Assembly (NCBI RefSeq): GCF_001238275.1
Contig: NZ_LGTB01000037.1
Coordinates: 44,897 to 108,896 of the forward strand
Direction of reading: 5' to 3'
From: Bradyrhizobium viridifuturi
Lineage (GTDB): Bacteria; Pseudomonadota; Alphaproteobacteria; Rhizobiales; Xanthobacteraceae
Length of the DNA stretch: 64,000 bases
Shown here: positions 44,975 through 53,733 of the stretch, piece after piece
Layout: each line of letters begins with the position of its first letter
Numbering within the stretch: the stretch's first letter is position 1
Notes under the pieces: model-generated
The model's input: the letters and a program-made list of their open reading frames with translations, nothing else
Told to the model about the DNA's origin: nothing
Databases searched by the model: none
Made by a program: the position numbers and the translations under genes

Positions 44975-45772
44975 ATGGAGTTGGCTGCAACAGGAATGAC
45001 CGACCGCCAGCGCAAGTATCGCGCGACCTACCGCGAGCGGGTGGTGGGCTGGTACAATGGCTGGCTGCACGTCGTGCTGATCTACACGATCGGGTTCACG
45101 GCGCTGTACGTCTACCTGGCCAATCTGCACGACGTGAAATGGTGGGAATACCTCACTATCCCGGTGGTCTTCCTGATTGCGAACTTCTTTGAATGGGCGG
45201 TGCATCGCTTCGTCATGCACCGGCCCTCGAATGTGCCGCTGCTGCGCGCGATCTACAGCCGCCACACGCTGATGCATCATCAGTTCTTCACCGAAGAGGA
45301 AATGCGCTTTGCCGATCATCACGATTGGCGTGTCACCTTCTTCCCGCCCTATGCGCTCGTGGTGTTCACCCTGATGTCGATCCCGCCGGCGATCGTGGCC
45401 GGGCTTGTGATTTCGGCCAATACCGGCTGGCTGCTGATCACGACGACCACGTCGATGTACCTGATCTACGAATTCATGCACTTCTGCTGCCACGTCGAGG
45501 AAAACGCCTTCGTGCGCAACATGCCCTTCGTCAACACCATCCGCAGGCATCATACCGCCCATCACAACCAGTCGATCATGATGGAGCGGAACATGAACCT
45601 GACCTTCCCGGTGATGGACTATGTGTTCGGCACCTCCGACCTCAATCGCGGCCTGCTTGGCCACGTCTTCAACGGCTACAGCACGCGCTATGTGAAGACC
45701 GACATGCGACGGACGGCGCGGACGCCGCGGGTCGTGGTGAAGGAGCGATCGGTGCCGCATGCCGCAGCTTGA
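44975..45772 (+). CDS. Fatty acid hydroxylase/sterol desaturase-superfamily protein
   Basis: Di-iron membrane oxygenase of 265 residues with about four membrane segments. The histidine clusters are HRFVMHR, HTLMHHQFF, HFCCHVEEN and HHTAHHN, as needed for two irons. ATG 44975 is preferred because GGAGG (44962-44966) lies eight bases upstream; ATG 44948 has no site. Substrate is not clear: lipid hydroxylation fits. The next small gene overlaps it by 14 bases, and a run of small membrane genes follows, so they may act together in membrane lipid modification. Confidence 0.88.
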   Translation: MELAATGMTDRQRKYRATYRERVVGWYNGWLHVVLIYTIGFTALYVYLANLHDVKWWEYLTIPVVFLIANFFEWAVHRFVMHRPSNVPLLRAIYSRHTLMHHQFFTEEEMRFADHHDWRVTFFPPYALVVFTLMSIPPAIVAGLVISANTGWLLITTTTSMYLIYEFMHFCCHVEENAFVRNMPFVNTIRRHHTAHHNQSIMMERNMNLTFPVMDYVFGTSDLNRGLLGHVFNGYSTRYVKTDMRRTARTPRVVVKERSVPHAAA

Positions 45773-46133
45773 ACCCAATCTCGCCGGACTCGCCTGGTTC
45801 GGGCTGCTGTGGAGCGTGTGCTGCATCGGATTCCTGCAGCTGGCCGGGATGTATCCGCTGCGCGGGCGCTCCGTCCTGCCGGTGACGATGACGACGATAT
45901 TGTGGGTGATGCTGCTCGCCGGCACGCTGGCATTCGCCCTGGTGGAGCTGCGCTGGACCACCATCATTGTGGTGGGCGGTGTGCTGTTCCTGTTCCTGCC
46001 CGAGCTGTTTCAGGCGCTGCCGGAATGGTGGCGCGACGGACGGGCGGGATTGCGGCTGTCCTGTTGCGCCATGGTCGCAGCGCTGGCGCTGCTGATCGGC
46101 GTGGCTGCGCCGTCGTTTCACATCTGGACCTGA
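45759..46133 (+). CDS. Small integral membrane protein
   Basis: A 124-residue protein with about four hydrophobic segments (10-30, 42-62, 66-85, 100-118) and no recognised domain. It overlaps the end of the hydroxylase gene by 14 bases and precedes another small membrane gene, so it is probably part of the same operon. Function unknown; a partner or accessory of the hydroxylase is possible. Confidence 0.75.
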   Translation: MPQLEPNLAGLAWFGLLWSVCCIGFLQLAGMYPLRGRSVLPVTMTTILWVMLLAGTLAFALVELRWTTIIVVGGVLFLFLPELFQALPEWWRDGRAGLRLSCCAMVAALALLIGVAAPSFHIWT

Positions 46134-46146
46134 GGGGACGTTTTCG

Positions 46147-46344
46147 ATGCCAAGCCACATCAAGCTCATGTTGTCGCTGGCCTGCCTCGCTACCGCGGCC
46201 TGCGGATACTTCTTCATGGTCTATCTGGGGCAGCAGGGACCGAGCTACGCGGTCGCCTTCCTCGGTGTGTTCGCCACGGTCGCGATGTGGATCTTCCCCG
46301 AGGTCGTCAAGAAGGACCTCAAGATGCGTCCGCCGGGGTCTTGA
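46147..46344 (+). CDS. Small membrane protein (65 residues)
   Basis: Two hydrophobic segments (about 8-26 and 34-51) with a short charged tail (PEVVKKDLKMRPPGS). It lies 13 bases after the previous gene and is followed after 28 bases by another small gene. Orthologues are not recognised. Function unknown. Confidence 0.7.
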   Translation: MPSHIKLMLSLACLATAACGYFFMVYLGQQGPSYAVAFLGVFATVAMWIFPEVVKKDLKMRPPGS

Positions 46345-46372
46345 TGTGATGCTGCAGCACGGGGAGGATCCG

Positions 46373-46681
46373 ATGGCGAACTATACCGGGGACCGCACCA
46401 TCGACGGCATTTCCGTCCTGGTCGACGGCGCGCCGCTGTCACCGCATTACGACCAGCTCCGTCTCACCGAGCATGGTTTTGAGTGGAGCTATGAGGGACC
46501 CGAGCCGGCACAGCTGGCCTTCGCGCTGCTCTATGATCATCTGCACGACGCCACGGTCGCAAAGGCGCTGCACGAGAGCTTCATGCGGCGCATCGTCGCC
46601 AATTTCGACAACGAATGGGAGCTCTCCTCGGCCGATCTCGATGAGGCGGTCGCGGCATTGCGGTCCGGACAGACGGCCTGA
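46373..46681 (+). CDS. Small soluble DUF6166-type protein
   Basis: A 102-residue protein starting at ATG 46373 with GGGGAGG five bases upstream. It has the pattern YTGDRTIDGISVLVDG, GFEWSYEGPEPAQLAFALLYDHL, then FMRRIVANFDNEWELSSADL, which resembles the DUF6166 family. No membrane segment. Its role is unknown. Confidence 0.75.
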   Translation: MANYTGDRTIDGISVLVDGAPLSPHYDQLRLTEHGFEWSYEGPEPAQLAFALLYDHLHDATVAKALHESFMRRIVANFDNEWELSSADLDEAVAALRSGQTA

Positions 46682-46715
46682 CCCCCCCTGATTTCTCCAC
46701 GAGAGAATTTTTGAG

Positions 46716-47825
46716 ATGACGCTGACCTGTCGCGCCGCGGTGCTGCATCAAAGCGGAACGCCGCTCTCGATCGAGCGCGTTACGCTGGCGCCGCCTTCGC
46801 CAACCGATGTCGTGGTGAAGGTGCGTTCGGCGGGGCTCTGTCATACCGATCTGGAGGTGATCGACGGATCGCTGCGTTATCCCCTGCCGATGATCCTCGG
46901 GCACGAGGCGGCCGGGGTGGTCGAACAGGTCGGCAGCGCGGTGCGCGACGTCCGCATCGGCGACCACGTCATCCTGTCATGGAATCCGCATTGCGGGCAC
47001 TGCTTTCACTGCGACCGCGCGCAGCCGATCCTGTGCGAGACCTATCTCGCCAGGGGTGCGGAAGGCGTGCATTTCGACGGCACGTCGAAGGCGCAGCTCG
47101 CGGCCGGCGGCGGCCTGGCGCATCTGATGTTCCTTGGCGCGTTCTCGGAATATGTCGTGCTGCCGGCGCAGCAGGCGATCGTCGTGCCAAAGGACATCCC
47201 GTTCGACCGTGCGTGCCTGATCGGTTGCGGTGTCATGACCGGCGTCGGCGCCGCGCTGAATGTCGCCGAGATCGGCTATGGCGATACCGTGATGGTCACC
47301 GGCTGCGGCGCGGTCGGGCTGGCAGCGGTGCAGGGCGCCAGGCTCGCCGGTGCCGGTGCGATCATCGCGGTCGATCTCGACGACGCGAAGCTTGCGCTGG
47401 CGCGGCAACTCGGCGCGACGCACGCCGTCAACGCGGCGCGCGAGGACCCGGTCCAGGTTGCGAAGGCGGCGACGCGCGGGCGGGGCGCCGACGTCATCCT
47501 CGAGGCGGCGGGCCATCCACTGGCGTTTCGGCAAACCGCGGAGGCGGTGCGGCCGGGCGGCGAGGTGATCTGGCTCGGCAAGATCGACGTCACGCAGGAC
47601 GTGAGCTTCCGCTGGGGCGCGTTGATGGGCGAGAAGCGTTTCCGCCGTTCGAGCTATGGCGGCGCGCGGCCGCGGCGCGACTTCCCCTTGCTGGCGCAGG
47701 CCTATCTCGACGGCCGGCTCAAACTTGACGAACTGATCACCGGCCGCTGCACCCTCGACGGCATCAATGATGGCTTCGAAGCGTTGCGGCGCGGCCGGTC
47801 GATCCGCACGGTCGTCGAATTCTGA
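46716..47825 (+). CDS. Zinc-dependent alcohol dehydrogenase (MDR family)
   Basis: A 369-residue medium-chain dehydrogenase. Catalytic zinc ligands are in the CHTDLEVIDG and GHEAAG segments plus the conserved later Cys (LIGCGVMTGVGAA). The structural zinc lobe CGHCFHCDRAQPILC has four cysteines. The NAD fold shows VTGCGAVGLAAVQGARLAGA. It belongs to the class III/benzyl alcohol dehydrogenase-like branch. Substrate unknown. It stands 34 bases after the DUF6166-type gene. Confidence 0.9.
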   Translation: MTLTCRAAVLHQSGTPLSIERVTLAPPSPTDVVVKVRSAGLCHTDLEVIDGSLRYPLPMILGHEAAGVVEQVGSAVRDVRIGDHVILSWNPHCGHCFHCDRAQPILCETYLARGAEGVHFDGTSKAQLAAGGGLAHLMFLGAFSEYVVLPAQQAIVVPKDIPFDRACLIGCGVMTGVGAALNVAEIGYGDTVMVTGCGAVGLAAVQGARLAGAGAIIAVDLDDAKLALARQLGATHAVNAAREDPVQVAKAATRGRGADVILEAAGHPLAFRQTAEAVRPGGEVIWLGKIDVTQDVSFRWGALMGEKRFRRSSYGGARPRRDFPLLAQAYLDGRLKLDELITGRCTLDGINDGFEALRRGRSIRTVVEF

Positions 47826-47826
47826 A

Positions 47827-47868
47827 GCATGATCCGGAAAAGTGGACCCGGTTTTCCGAAAAGTTCAC
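47827..47868. repeat. Rhizobiales-type palindromic repeat, second copy
   Basis: GCATGATCCGGAAAAGTGGA followed by CCGGTTTTCCGAAAAGTTCACG, between the convergent alcohol dehydrogenase and GntR genes. The core agrees with 2531-2575. Confidence 0.75.
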
Positions 47869-47884
47869 GTTCGAACAAAGGTTT

Positions 47885-48640
47885 CTACAGCGTCGAACGC
47901 GCGAAACTCTCGATGTAGTCGATCAGGCTGTCGGAGGCAGCGCCCGCGGCGTCGACGCGGCGCTCGGCGATGGCTTCGGCGACATCGGCATGCAGCCGCG
48001 CGGCGAGCGGCAGATCGGCCGCTTCCTTGTAATGCTGGTACCAGAATCGGCGCGACAGGCCGTGCATCAAGCCCATGGCGCGGGAGGCGAACTCGTTGCG
48101 CGACGCCGCGGAGATCAATGTGTTGAACTGGTGATCCAGCCGCATGAACAGCAGATCGTCGGACTTTTCCGCTGCGCGCCGCATGCCGGCGGCGATCTCT
48201 GAGAACTGCGCACGCTGCTCGCCGGTGGCGCGCTCGGCAGCGCCGCGCGCCATCAGCCGTTCCAGCTCGCGCCGCACCTCGAGCAGGCGGAGCTGGGCGC
48301 GAAGGTCGATCTCGGACACCAGCACGCCGCGACGGGCCAGGATGTTGACGAGGCCGTCGCGCGACAGCCGCTGCAGCGCCTCGCGGATCGGGGTACGGCC
48401 GATGTCGAGCCGCTTGGCGAGCACGAGCTCGGAGAGGGCGGTGCCCGGAGGCAATTGCAGCGTCACGATCAGCTCTTCCAGCTCGGCATAGGCGCGATCG
48501 GTGAGGGTGACGTCGCCCTGCGGGAGAAGAGCCTGCGCGGTAGCGCGCGGCTTGCCGGCGGCGGACGATTGCCGCGCCGGCCGGCGGCTTCCTGCTGCGC
48601 GGGCGCGCACCGTGCTGGATCGTTTGCTCGAATCTGCCAT
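47885..48640 (-). CDS. GntR/FCD-family transcriptional regulator
   Basis: A 251-residue regulator with an Arg/Ala-rich N-terminus of about 40 residues, then a winged helix-turn-helix (LVLAKRLDIGRTPIREALQRLSRDGLVN) and an FCD effector domain (DHQFN, LHADVAEAI). It lies beside, and on the same strand as, an MFS transporter transcribed toward it, so it may control that gene. An inverted repeat TGCTG-TC-CAGCA lies at 48656-48667 immediately upstream and could be an autoregulatory site. Effector unknown. Confidence 0.88.
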   Translation of the reverse strand: MADSSKRSSTVRARAAGSRRPARQSSAAGKPRATAQALLPQGDVTLTDRAYAELEELIVTLQLPPGTALSELVLAKRLDIGRTPIREALQRLSRDGLVNILARRGVLVSEIDLRAQLRLLEVRRELERLMARGAAERATGEQRAQFSEIAAGMRRAAEKSDDLLFMRLDHQFNTLISAASRNEFASRAMGLMHGLSRRFWYQHYKEAADLPLAARLHADVAEAIAERRVDAAGAASDSLIDYIESFARSTL

Positions 48641-48754
48641 CGGGATCTTGCGTGCTGCTGTCCAGCAGATATCTCACACGCCCCGATCGCACTGACAAGC
48701 GCCCGATCAGCACTACACCGAATCCGGCGGAGTGCAGCGAACGGCCGCGCATCA

Positions 48755-50167
48755 TCAGTGCGAAATGCTCTCCAGCGACCGGCCGCGGGTTTCCTCGCCG
48801 AGCAGCAGCACCGCCAGCGCCGCCACCACGAACGCGCCGGCGCCGAGCGCGAACACGCCGCTCTGTCCCGCCGCGGGCAGGATCACGCCGATCACATAAG
48901 GGCCGATCAGCGATCCGATTCGGCCGACCGCGGAGGCGAATCCGGTCCCGGTTGCCCGGACATGGGTCGGATACAGTTCGGGCGTATAGGCGTAGAGCGT
49001 CGACCACATGCCGAACAGGAAGAACTGCATGCAGAGGCCGGCGATGATGAGCTGGGTCTGGTCCGCCGCCGAGCCGTAGAAGTGGCACGCGATCGCGCCG
49101 CAGAGCAGGTTCATTGCCAGTGTCGCCTTCCGGCCCCAGGATTCGACGAGCCATGCCGAGACCAGGAAGCCGGGGATGCCCGCGAGCGAAATCAGGATGG
49201 TGTAGAACACCGATTTGGTGATCGGGAATCCCTTGGCCTGCAGCAGGGCGCCGAGCCACGTGGTCAGGCCGTAGAAGCCGAGCAGCGCGAAGAACCACAA
49301 GGTCCACAACATCGTGGTCCGCCTGGCGTAGATGCCTGAAAACAGCGTCCTCAGGCCCGTTGTTGCGGATGCGGGGGCAGGCGCCTGGCGCACGACCGGC
49401 GGCAGCTCCTTGCCGCCGATGCGATCGCGGACCCTGCCTTCGATCTCGCGCACGGTCGCTTCGGCCCGCTCGGAATAGCCATGCGAAGCGAGCCAGCGCG
49501 GCGATTCCGGAACATAGCGCCGGACCACGAGCACGAACACGGCCGGGATCGCCTGCAGGATGAAGACCCAGCGCCAGTCGGCGGCCTGCAGCACGAAGTA
49601 GGTCAACAGGCCCGACGCGATGAAGCCGAGCGGCCAAAATCCCTCGAGGAAAGCGATGTAGCGGCCGCGGTTGCTGGCGGGCATGATCTCCGGGACCATC
49701 GATTGCGCGACTGGAAATTCCATGCCCATGCCGAAGCCGAGCAGCAGACGGGATGCACCGAGCGCGGTCGCCGTTGTCGAGAGACCGCAGCACAGGCTGC
49801 CCAAGCCCCAGAAGATCATGCTGACCTGGAAGACGCGGGCGCGGCCGAAACGGTCGGCCAATAGGCCGGCGGAGGCGGCGCCTATGAACATGCCGAGGAA
49901 GCTCATGCTGGACAGCAACCCGGCTTCCGCCGTCGACAGGCCGAAGGTCTGACGGATCGAGCCGAGCACGAAAGTGAGCGCGGCCAGGTCCATGCTGTCG
50001 AAGAACCATGCGGTTGCGATGATTCCGAAGATCCAGCGCTGATAGGAGGTCAGCGGCAGGCGTTCGAGCCGTGCCGCGATGTCGGCGACCTGCTGTGCCT
50101 GCGCGGTCCGCGCGACGGCGGCCGGAGCCAGGCGTCCGGCCGATGCGGTGACGTCGGAAACGGTCAT
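48755..50167 (-). CDS. MFS transporter (AAHS/sugar porter-like)
   Basis: Twelve-segment major facilitator of 470 residues. Signature loops: GLLADRFGRARVF (loop 2-3), PESPRWL after helix 6, and YAYTPELYPTHVRATGTGFASAVGRIG, as in aromatic acid, niacin or sugar porter families. A cytoplasmic N-terminal extension of about 45 residues is present. GGGGAGG upstream supports ATG 50167. Probable operon or regulatory link with the following GntR gene. Substrate unknown. Confidence 0.88.
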   Translation of the reverse strand: MTVSDVTASAGRLAPAAVARTAQAQQVADIAARLERLPLTSYQRWIFGIIATAWFFDSMDLAALTFVLGSIRQTFGLSTAEAGLLSSMSFLGMFIGAASAGLLADRFGRARVFQVSMIFWGLGSLCCGLSTTATALGASRLLLGFGMGMEFPVAQSMVPEIMPASNRGRYIAFLEGFWPLGFIASGLLTYFVLQAADWRWVFILQAIPAVFVLVVRRYVPESPRWLASHGYSERAEATVREIEGRVRDRIGGKELPPVVRQAPAPASATTGLRTLFSGIYARRTTMLWTLWFFALLGFYGLTTWLGALLQAKGFPITKSVFYTILISLAGIPGFLVSAWLVESWGRKATLAMNLLCGAIACHFYGSAADQTQLIIAGLCMQFFLFGMWSTLYAYTPELYPTHVRATGTGFASAVGRIGSLIGPYVIGVILPAAGQSGVFALGAGAFVVAALAVLLLGEETRGRSLESISH

Positions 50168-50510
50168 TGCTGTCCTCCCCAGGTGGACGTTGCCGGGCTC
50201 TTTTCGGCCCACTTTCATAAAATGTCACACGAATAGCAGTAATATGTCAATTGATGATCACGTGCGCGAGGCGCCTGACAGGGCGGAACCCATCGGCGCC
50301 TCGCGCCGGCCTTCCGTGATCTGATCGACGATCGGTGCCGCTTCGGACAGGTTCCGAAGCGGCATCAAGACCCGGTTAACGGCATCCGAGAAATCGGGGG
50401 CTAACGGATAATCCGGCTTTAATGGGGGGCCGACTAAACGTCTCTGGTTGCAGCGTGCCGGATGCCAGGAAGCATCCGTTATTGCGTCCGAAGGAGGCGT
50501 TTTCCCCATC
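50168..50510. other. Divergent intergenic region
   Basis: 343 bases between the MFS gene and a hypothetical gene. Contains an AT-rich stretch with two ATGTCA words (50223-50252) that probably belongs to the MFS promoter. Nothing else recognisable. Confidence 0.45.
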
Positions 50511-50918
50511 ATGTCAATTCAGATCGATTCGGATTTTGCGAGCGACGATCGCGCCAGGGCGCAGATCGGCGCGGCGGTGAGCTATCTGCTCAGGGATGCA
50601 ACCGGCGTCGCGCGTGAGCATGCCGTCGAGACGATTGTCGAGATGGTGCGCGAGATCGCGAGCCGGCCGGCCGGTGCCGATGCGCCATCGCTTCAGCCGC
50701 TGATGAGCGGCGTCGCCTACCGGGACTTTGTCATCGATGCCTACCGGCGCGACGTCGATCGGTGGCGCGCGACCATCCGCCGTTCGAACGGCAAGAAGAT
50801 CCGGATCGCCTCGCCGCCGTCGGTGCGCGACGAGGCGACGACGACGGCGGACGCGATCACCGCCGAGAAGGCCATCGAGTTCGCCAGGCGCGCGATCGAC
50901 CTCGGCGAGGTGATCTGA
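50511..50918 (+). CDS. Hypothetical protein, 135 residues
   Basis: No known family recognised. The protein is soluble, rich in Arg and Ala, with a helical N-terminal half (residues 10-55, ending EMVREIASRPAG) and a central YRDFVIDAYRRDVDRWRATIRR helix. ATG 50511 is 13 bases after AAGGAGG, a rather long spacing; longer frames lack support. It ends about 110 bases before the NYN gene. Confidence 0.6.
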   Translation: MSIQIDSDFASDDRARAQIGAAVSYLLRDATGVAREHAVETIVEMVREIASRPAGADAPSLQPLMSGVAYRDFVIDAYRRDVDRWRATIRRSNGKKIRIASPPSVRDEATTTADAITAEKAIEFARRAIDLGEVI

Positions 50919-51026
50919 CCCGCACGGCCTCTAGGCTGCTCGGATGTCGGTCCGGCAGTCGCTGCTCTATGCCTGGGACGCGCGATGTGCGAGTCTTGAT
51001 CCATCGCGTCCCAGCTGAGACATGCC

Positions 51027-51809
51027 ATGCCGTCAGAACTCCGCTCGCCCCGTCTTGCCGTCCTGATCGATGCCGACAATGCATCCGCAAAGATCGCAGA
51101 TGGATTGTTCGAGGAGATCGCCAAGATCGGCGAGGCCAGCGTGCGCCGCATTTATGGCGACTTCTCCAATCCGAGGTCCAAGGGCTGGGCCGACATCCTG
51201 TCGAAGCACGCCATCATCCCGCAGCAGCAATTCGCCTATACGACCGGCAAGAATGCATCCGACATCACCCTGGTGATCGACGCGATGGACCTGCTGCACA
51301 GCGGCCGGTTCGATGGTTTCTGCCTGGTGTCGTCGGACAGCGATTTCACCCGTCTTGCCGCCCGTATCCGCGAGCACGGCATCGACGTGTTCGGGTTCGG
51401 CGAGCAGAAGACGCCGGAAAGTTTCCGTCAGGCCTGCCGCAGGTTCGTCTACACTGAGAATTTGCGCGGCGGCGCGGTGAGCAACCAGGACTCGGCCGCG
51501 CGTGCCCAGCCGTTGCAGCCGCCCGAAGCCGCGACGCCGATCATCAAGAAGGTACTCGGCCAGATCGCCAGTGAAGATGGCTGGGTGACGCTTGGCGAGG
51601 TCGGACGCCAGCTCGCCAATGTCGCATCCGATTTCGATCAGCGGACTTACGGCTTCCGCACGCTCGGCGAACTGGTGCGCAGGACCAACGCCTTCGAGAT
51701 CGATAATCCCAAGGGCGGGGCGATGCGGATCCGCATCAAGCCGGCGGCCGCGCCGCCGCCGAGACGGAGAGCGCCAAGACGGCGAGCGGACCAAAAGCCG
51801 CCGGAATGA
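51027..51809 (+). CDS. NYN-domain putative RNase with OST-HTH/LOTUS domain
   Basis: A 260-residue protein. The N-terminal NYN (PIN-like) domain has the metal-binding acidic motifs LIDADN (Asp15, Asp17), SDITLVIDAMDLL and VSSDSDFTRLA, typical of metal-dependent RNases. An OST-HTH/LOTUS module follows (about 170-245; EDGWVTLGEVGRQLA, YGFRTLGELVRR), which in animals binds RNA or partner proteins. The C-terminus is Pro/Arg-rich. Eukaryotic relatives are MARF1-like; the bacterial role is unknown but RNA turnover fits. Monocistronic as far as seen. Confidence 0.9.
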   Translation: MPSELRSPRLAVLIDADNASAKIADGLFEEIAKIGEASVRRIYGDFSNPRSKGWADILSKHAIIPQQQFAYTTGKNASDITLVIDAMDLLHSGRFDGFCLVSSDSDFTRLAARIREHGIDVFGFGEQKTPESFRQACRRFVYTENLRGGAVSNQDSAARAQPLQPPEAATPIIKKVLGQIASEDGWVTLGEVGRQLANVASDFDQRTYGFRTLGELVRRTNAFEIDNPKGGAMRIRIKPAAAPPPRRRAPRRRADQKPPE

Positions 51810-52024
51810 AAAAAGCGCGTGGCGCGGGCCCGCCCTGAACGTCTTCTGAATCTGAACCAATGATGAATGCCGTCTCGCACGCTATTCGAAGCGGCTTTTT
51901 CATTTGTGCTGGAACCAAAGCGAGTTGCGAGGGAACTGGAATTTGCGCGCAAGTTGCCGCGCTGGAACTGGAACGTCTCATTCGCTCCGATGTTAAAATG
52001 CGTCGATCAATTCGGAGGAGGAGA

Positions 52025-52417
52025 ATGATGAACAAGCCTTTTGCCGTTTCCCTTGTCGCTGCTGCGTCGCTGCTCGCGTCCGGTTCGGCCTTCGCGCAGT
52101 CCACGACCGCTGCGGGCGCCGTCAACGGTGCGCGAACCGGCGGCGAGATCGCGGGCCCGGTTGGCGAGATCGTCGGCGGCACGGTGGGTGCTGCGGTCGG
52201 CGCCGGCCTCGAGATTCCAAATGCGGTGATCACCTCGATCCCGCGCGGCGAGCCGTCGGTCGTGGTGCGCGAGCGCGTCGTGGTCGGCGAGCCGCTGCCC
52301 GACACCGTCGTGCTGCGCCCGGTGCCGCGCTACACCGAGTATCGCTATGCGGTCGTCAATGATCGCCGCGTGATCGTCGACGCGCGCAGCCACCGGATCG
52401 TCAAGATCATCGACTGA
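52025..52417 (+). CDS. Secreted DUF1236-type protein
   Basis: A 130-residue exported protein. Signal peptide: MMNKPFAVSLVAAASLLASG, cleaved near AFAQ. A Gly/Ala-rich segment with GxxG repeats (GEIAGPVGEIVGGTVGAAVG) precedes a C-terminal part with RPVPRYTEYRYAVVNDRRVIVD, which matches DUF1236. Proteins of this type are numerous in Bradyrhizobium and function is unknown. GGAGGAGGAG precedes ATG 52025. A terminator follows. Confidence 0.85.
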   Translation: MMNKPFAVSLVAAASLLASGSAFAQSTTAAGAVNGARTGGEIAGPVGEIVGGTVGAAVGAGLEIPNAVITSIPRGEPSVVVRERVVVGEPLPDTVVLRPVPRYTEYRYAVVNDRRVIVDARSHRIVKIID

Positions 52418-52446
52418 TCGCGCCAAGCTTCATCTGATTGCAAATA

Positions 52447-52480
52447 TCCTCGCGGGCATATCGCCCGCGGGGATTTTCTT
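52447..52480 (+). terminator. Rho-independent terminator of the DUF1236 gene
   Basis: Stem CCTCGCGGGC/GCCCGCGGGG with an ATATC-type loop followed by ATTTTCTT, 30 bases after the stop. Confidence 0.75.
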
Positions 52481-52615
52481 GGATGCCATGAATACCGGCA
52501 TGGCACAGGCCCGGTTTTTTCATGCAGCCACCGGTTGGCCTGACCGCCTGATCCCTTAGACTGTCCGGCAACGGACGCAGCAAGCGTCTGCCTCGGACAA
52601 GCAGGGGACGGAAAC

Positions 52616-53677
52616 ATGGGTCGGAAGATCGCGATCGTCGGCGCGGGTGCGGTTGGCGGCTATGCCGGTGCGCATATGGTGCAGGCTGGTGAGGACGTCA
52701 CCTTCATCGATCCCTGGCCCGAGCATGTCGAACACATGCGCAAGCACGGACTGCGCGTCACGCATGCGATGGATGTTGCCGAGTTCTCGGTGCCGGTGCG
52801 TGCGCTGCACGTCACCGACGCGCAGCAACTCGCCAAGGAAAAGCCGGTCGACATCGCCTTCGTCTGCATGAAGTCCTACGACACCGGCTGGGCCACCATG
52901 CTGATCCGGCAGTATCTGGCGGCGGACGGCTACGTCGTGTCGCTGCAGAACTGCATGAACGAGGAGACCATCGCCGGCATCGTCGGCTGGGGCAAGACGC
53001 TCGGCTGCATCGCGAGCAGCATCACCGTCAATCTGCCCGAGCCCGGCCATATCCATCGTGGCGCCGGCAAGGGCGGGGCGGCGCATACCGTGTTTCGTGC
53101 CGGCGAGGTGCATGGCCGCATCACGGCGCGGGCGGAGGAAATTTGCCGGCTGGTCGCTTATTCCGACAGCGCCAAGGTCACCTCCAATCTCTGGGGCGAA
53201 CGCTGGTCCAAGCTGGTCGCCAACGTGATGGGCAACGGGCTGTCGGCCTGCACCGGTCTCCCCGGCGGCGAGGTGCTGCAAAGCGAACCGCTGCGCCGCT
53301 TCTCGACCCGGCTCGGCAGCGAAGCGATCCGCGTCGGCCAGGCGCAGGGCTATCAGCTTGAGGAGATCCTGCACCTGCCGCCCGAGACCATCGCCCGCGC
53401 CGGCGAGGGCGACGAGGCCGCGACCCGCGCCTGCGACGAACAGCGCTTCAAGGACAGCAAGCGCACCTCGTCCGCGCAGCGCCCATCGATGGGCCAGGAC
53501 ATGCAGAAGGGCCGCCGCACCGAGATCGAATTCCTCAACGGTTTTGTGGTGCGCGAAGGCGAGAAGCTCGGCCTTGCCTGCAATGCCAACGCCGCGCTGA
53601 CCGACATCGTCAAGCGCGTCGAACGCGGCGAGCTGAAGCCGGATCCACGGCACATCACGGAGCTGCGGATGAATTGA
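52616..53677 (+). CDS. Ketopantoate reductase-family oxidoreductase
   Basis: NAD(P)-dependent 2-hydroxyacid oxidoreductase fold of 353 residues. It begins IAIVGAGAVGGYAGAHMVQAGEDV (nucleotide motif GxGxxG), then VCMKSYDT, SLQNCMNEE and the C-terminal ApbA/PanE domain with SNLWGERWSKLVANVMGN, which holds the catalytic lysine. It is longer than PanE and has a large insertion before GRRTEIEFLNG, so another 2-oxoacid substrate is likely. GGGACGG precedes the ATG. Confidence 0.85.
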   Translation: MGRKIAIVGAGAVGGYAGAHMVQAGEDVTFIDPWPEHVEHMRKHGLRVTHAMDVAEFSVPVRALHVTDAQQLAKEKPVDIAFVCMKSYDTGWATMLIRQYLAADGYVVSLQNCMNEETIAGIVGWGKTLGCIASSITVNLPEPGHIHRGAGKGGAAHTVFRAGEVHGRITARAEEICRLVAYSDSAKVTSNLWGERWSKLVANVMGNGLSACTGLPGGEVLQSEPLRRFSTRLGSEAIRVGQAQGYQLEEILHLPPETIARAGEGDEAATRACDEQRFKDSKRTSSAQRPSMGQDMQKGRRTEIEFLNGFVVREGEKLGLACNANAALTDIVKRVERGELKPDPRHITELRMN

Positions 53678-53733
53678 GCGGCCGGCGCTGACGAGAATTC
53701 CATGTAGATCGTGCGCCCTCGAAGAGCGCGCAG

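Noticed and set aside
51805..51901. A long-range inverted repeat AATGAAAAA...TTTTTCATT after the NYN gene as a terminator
   Set aside because: The arms are about 80 bases apart and AT-rich with poor GC stem; too weak to call.
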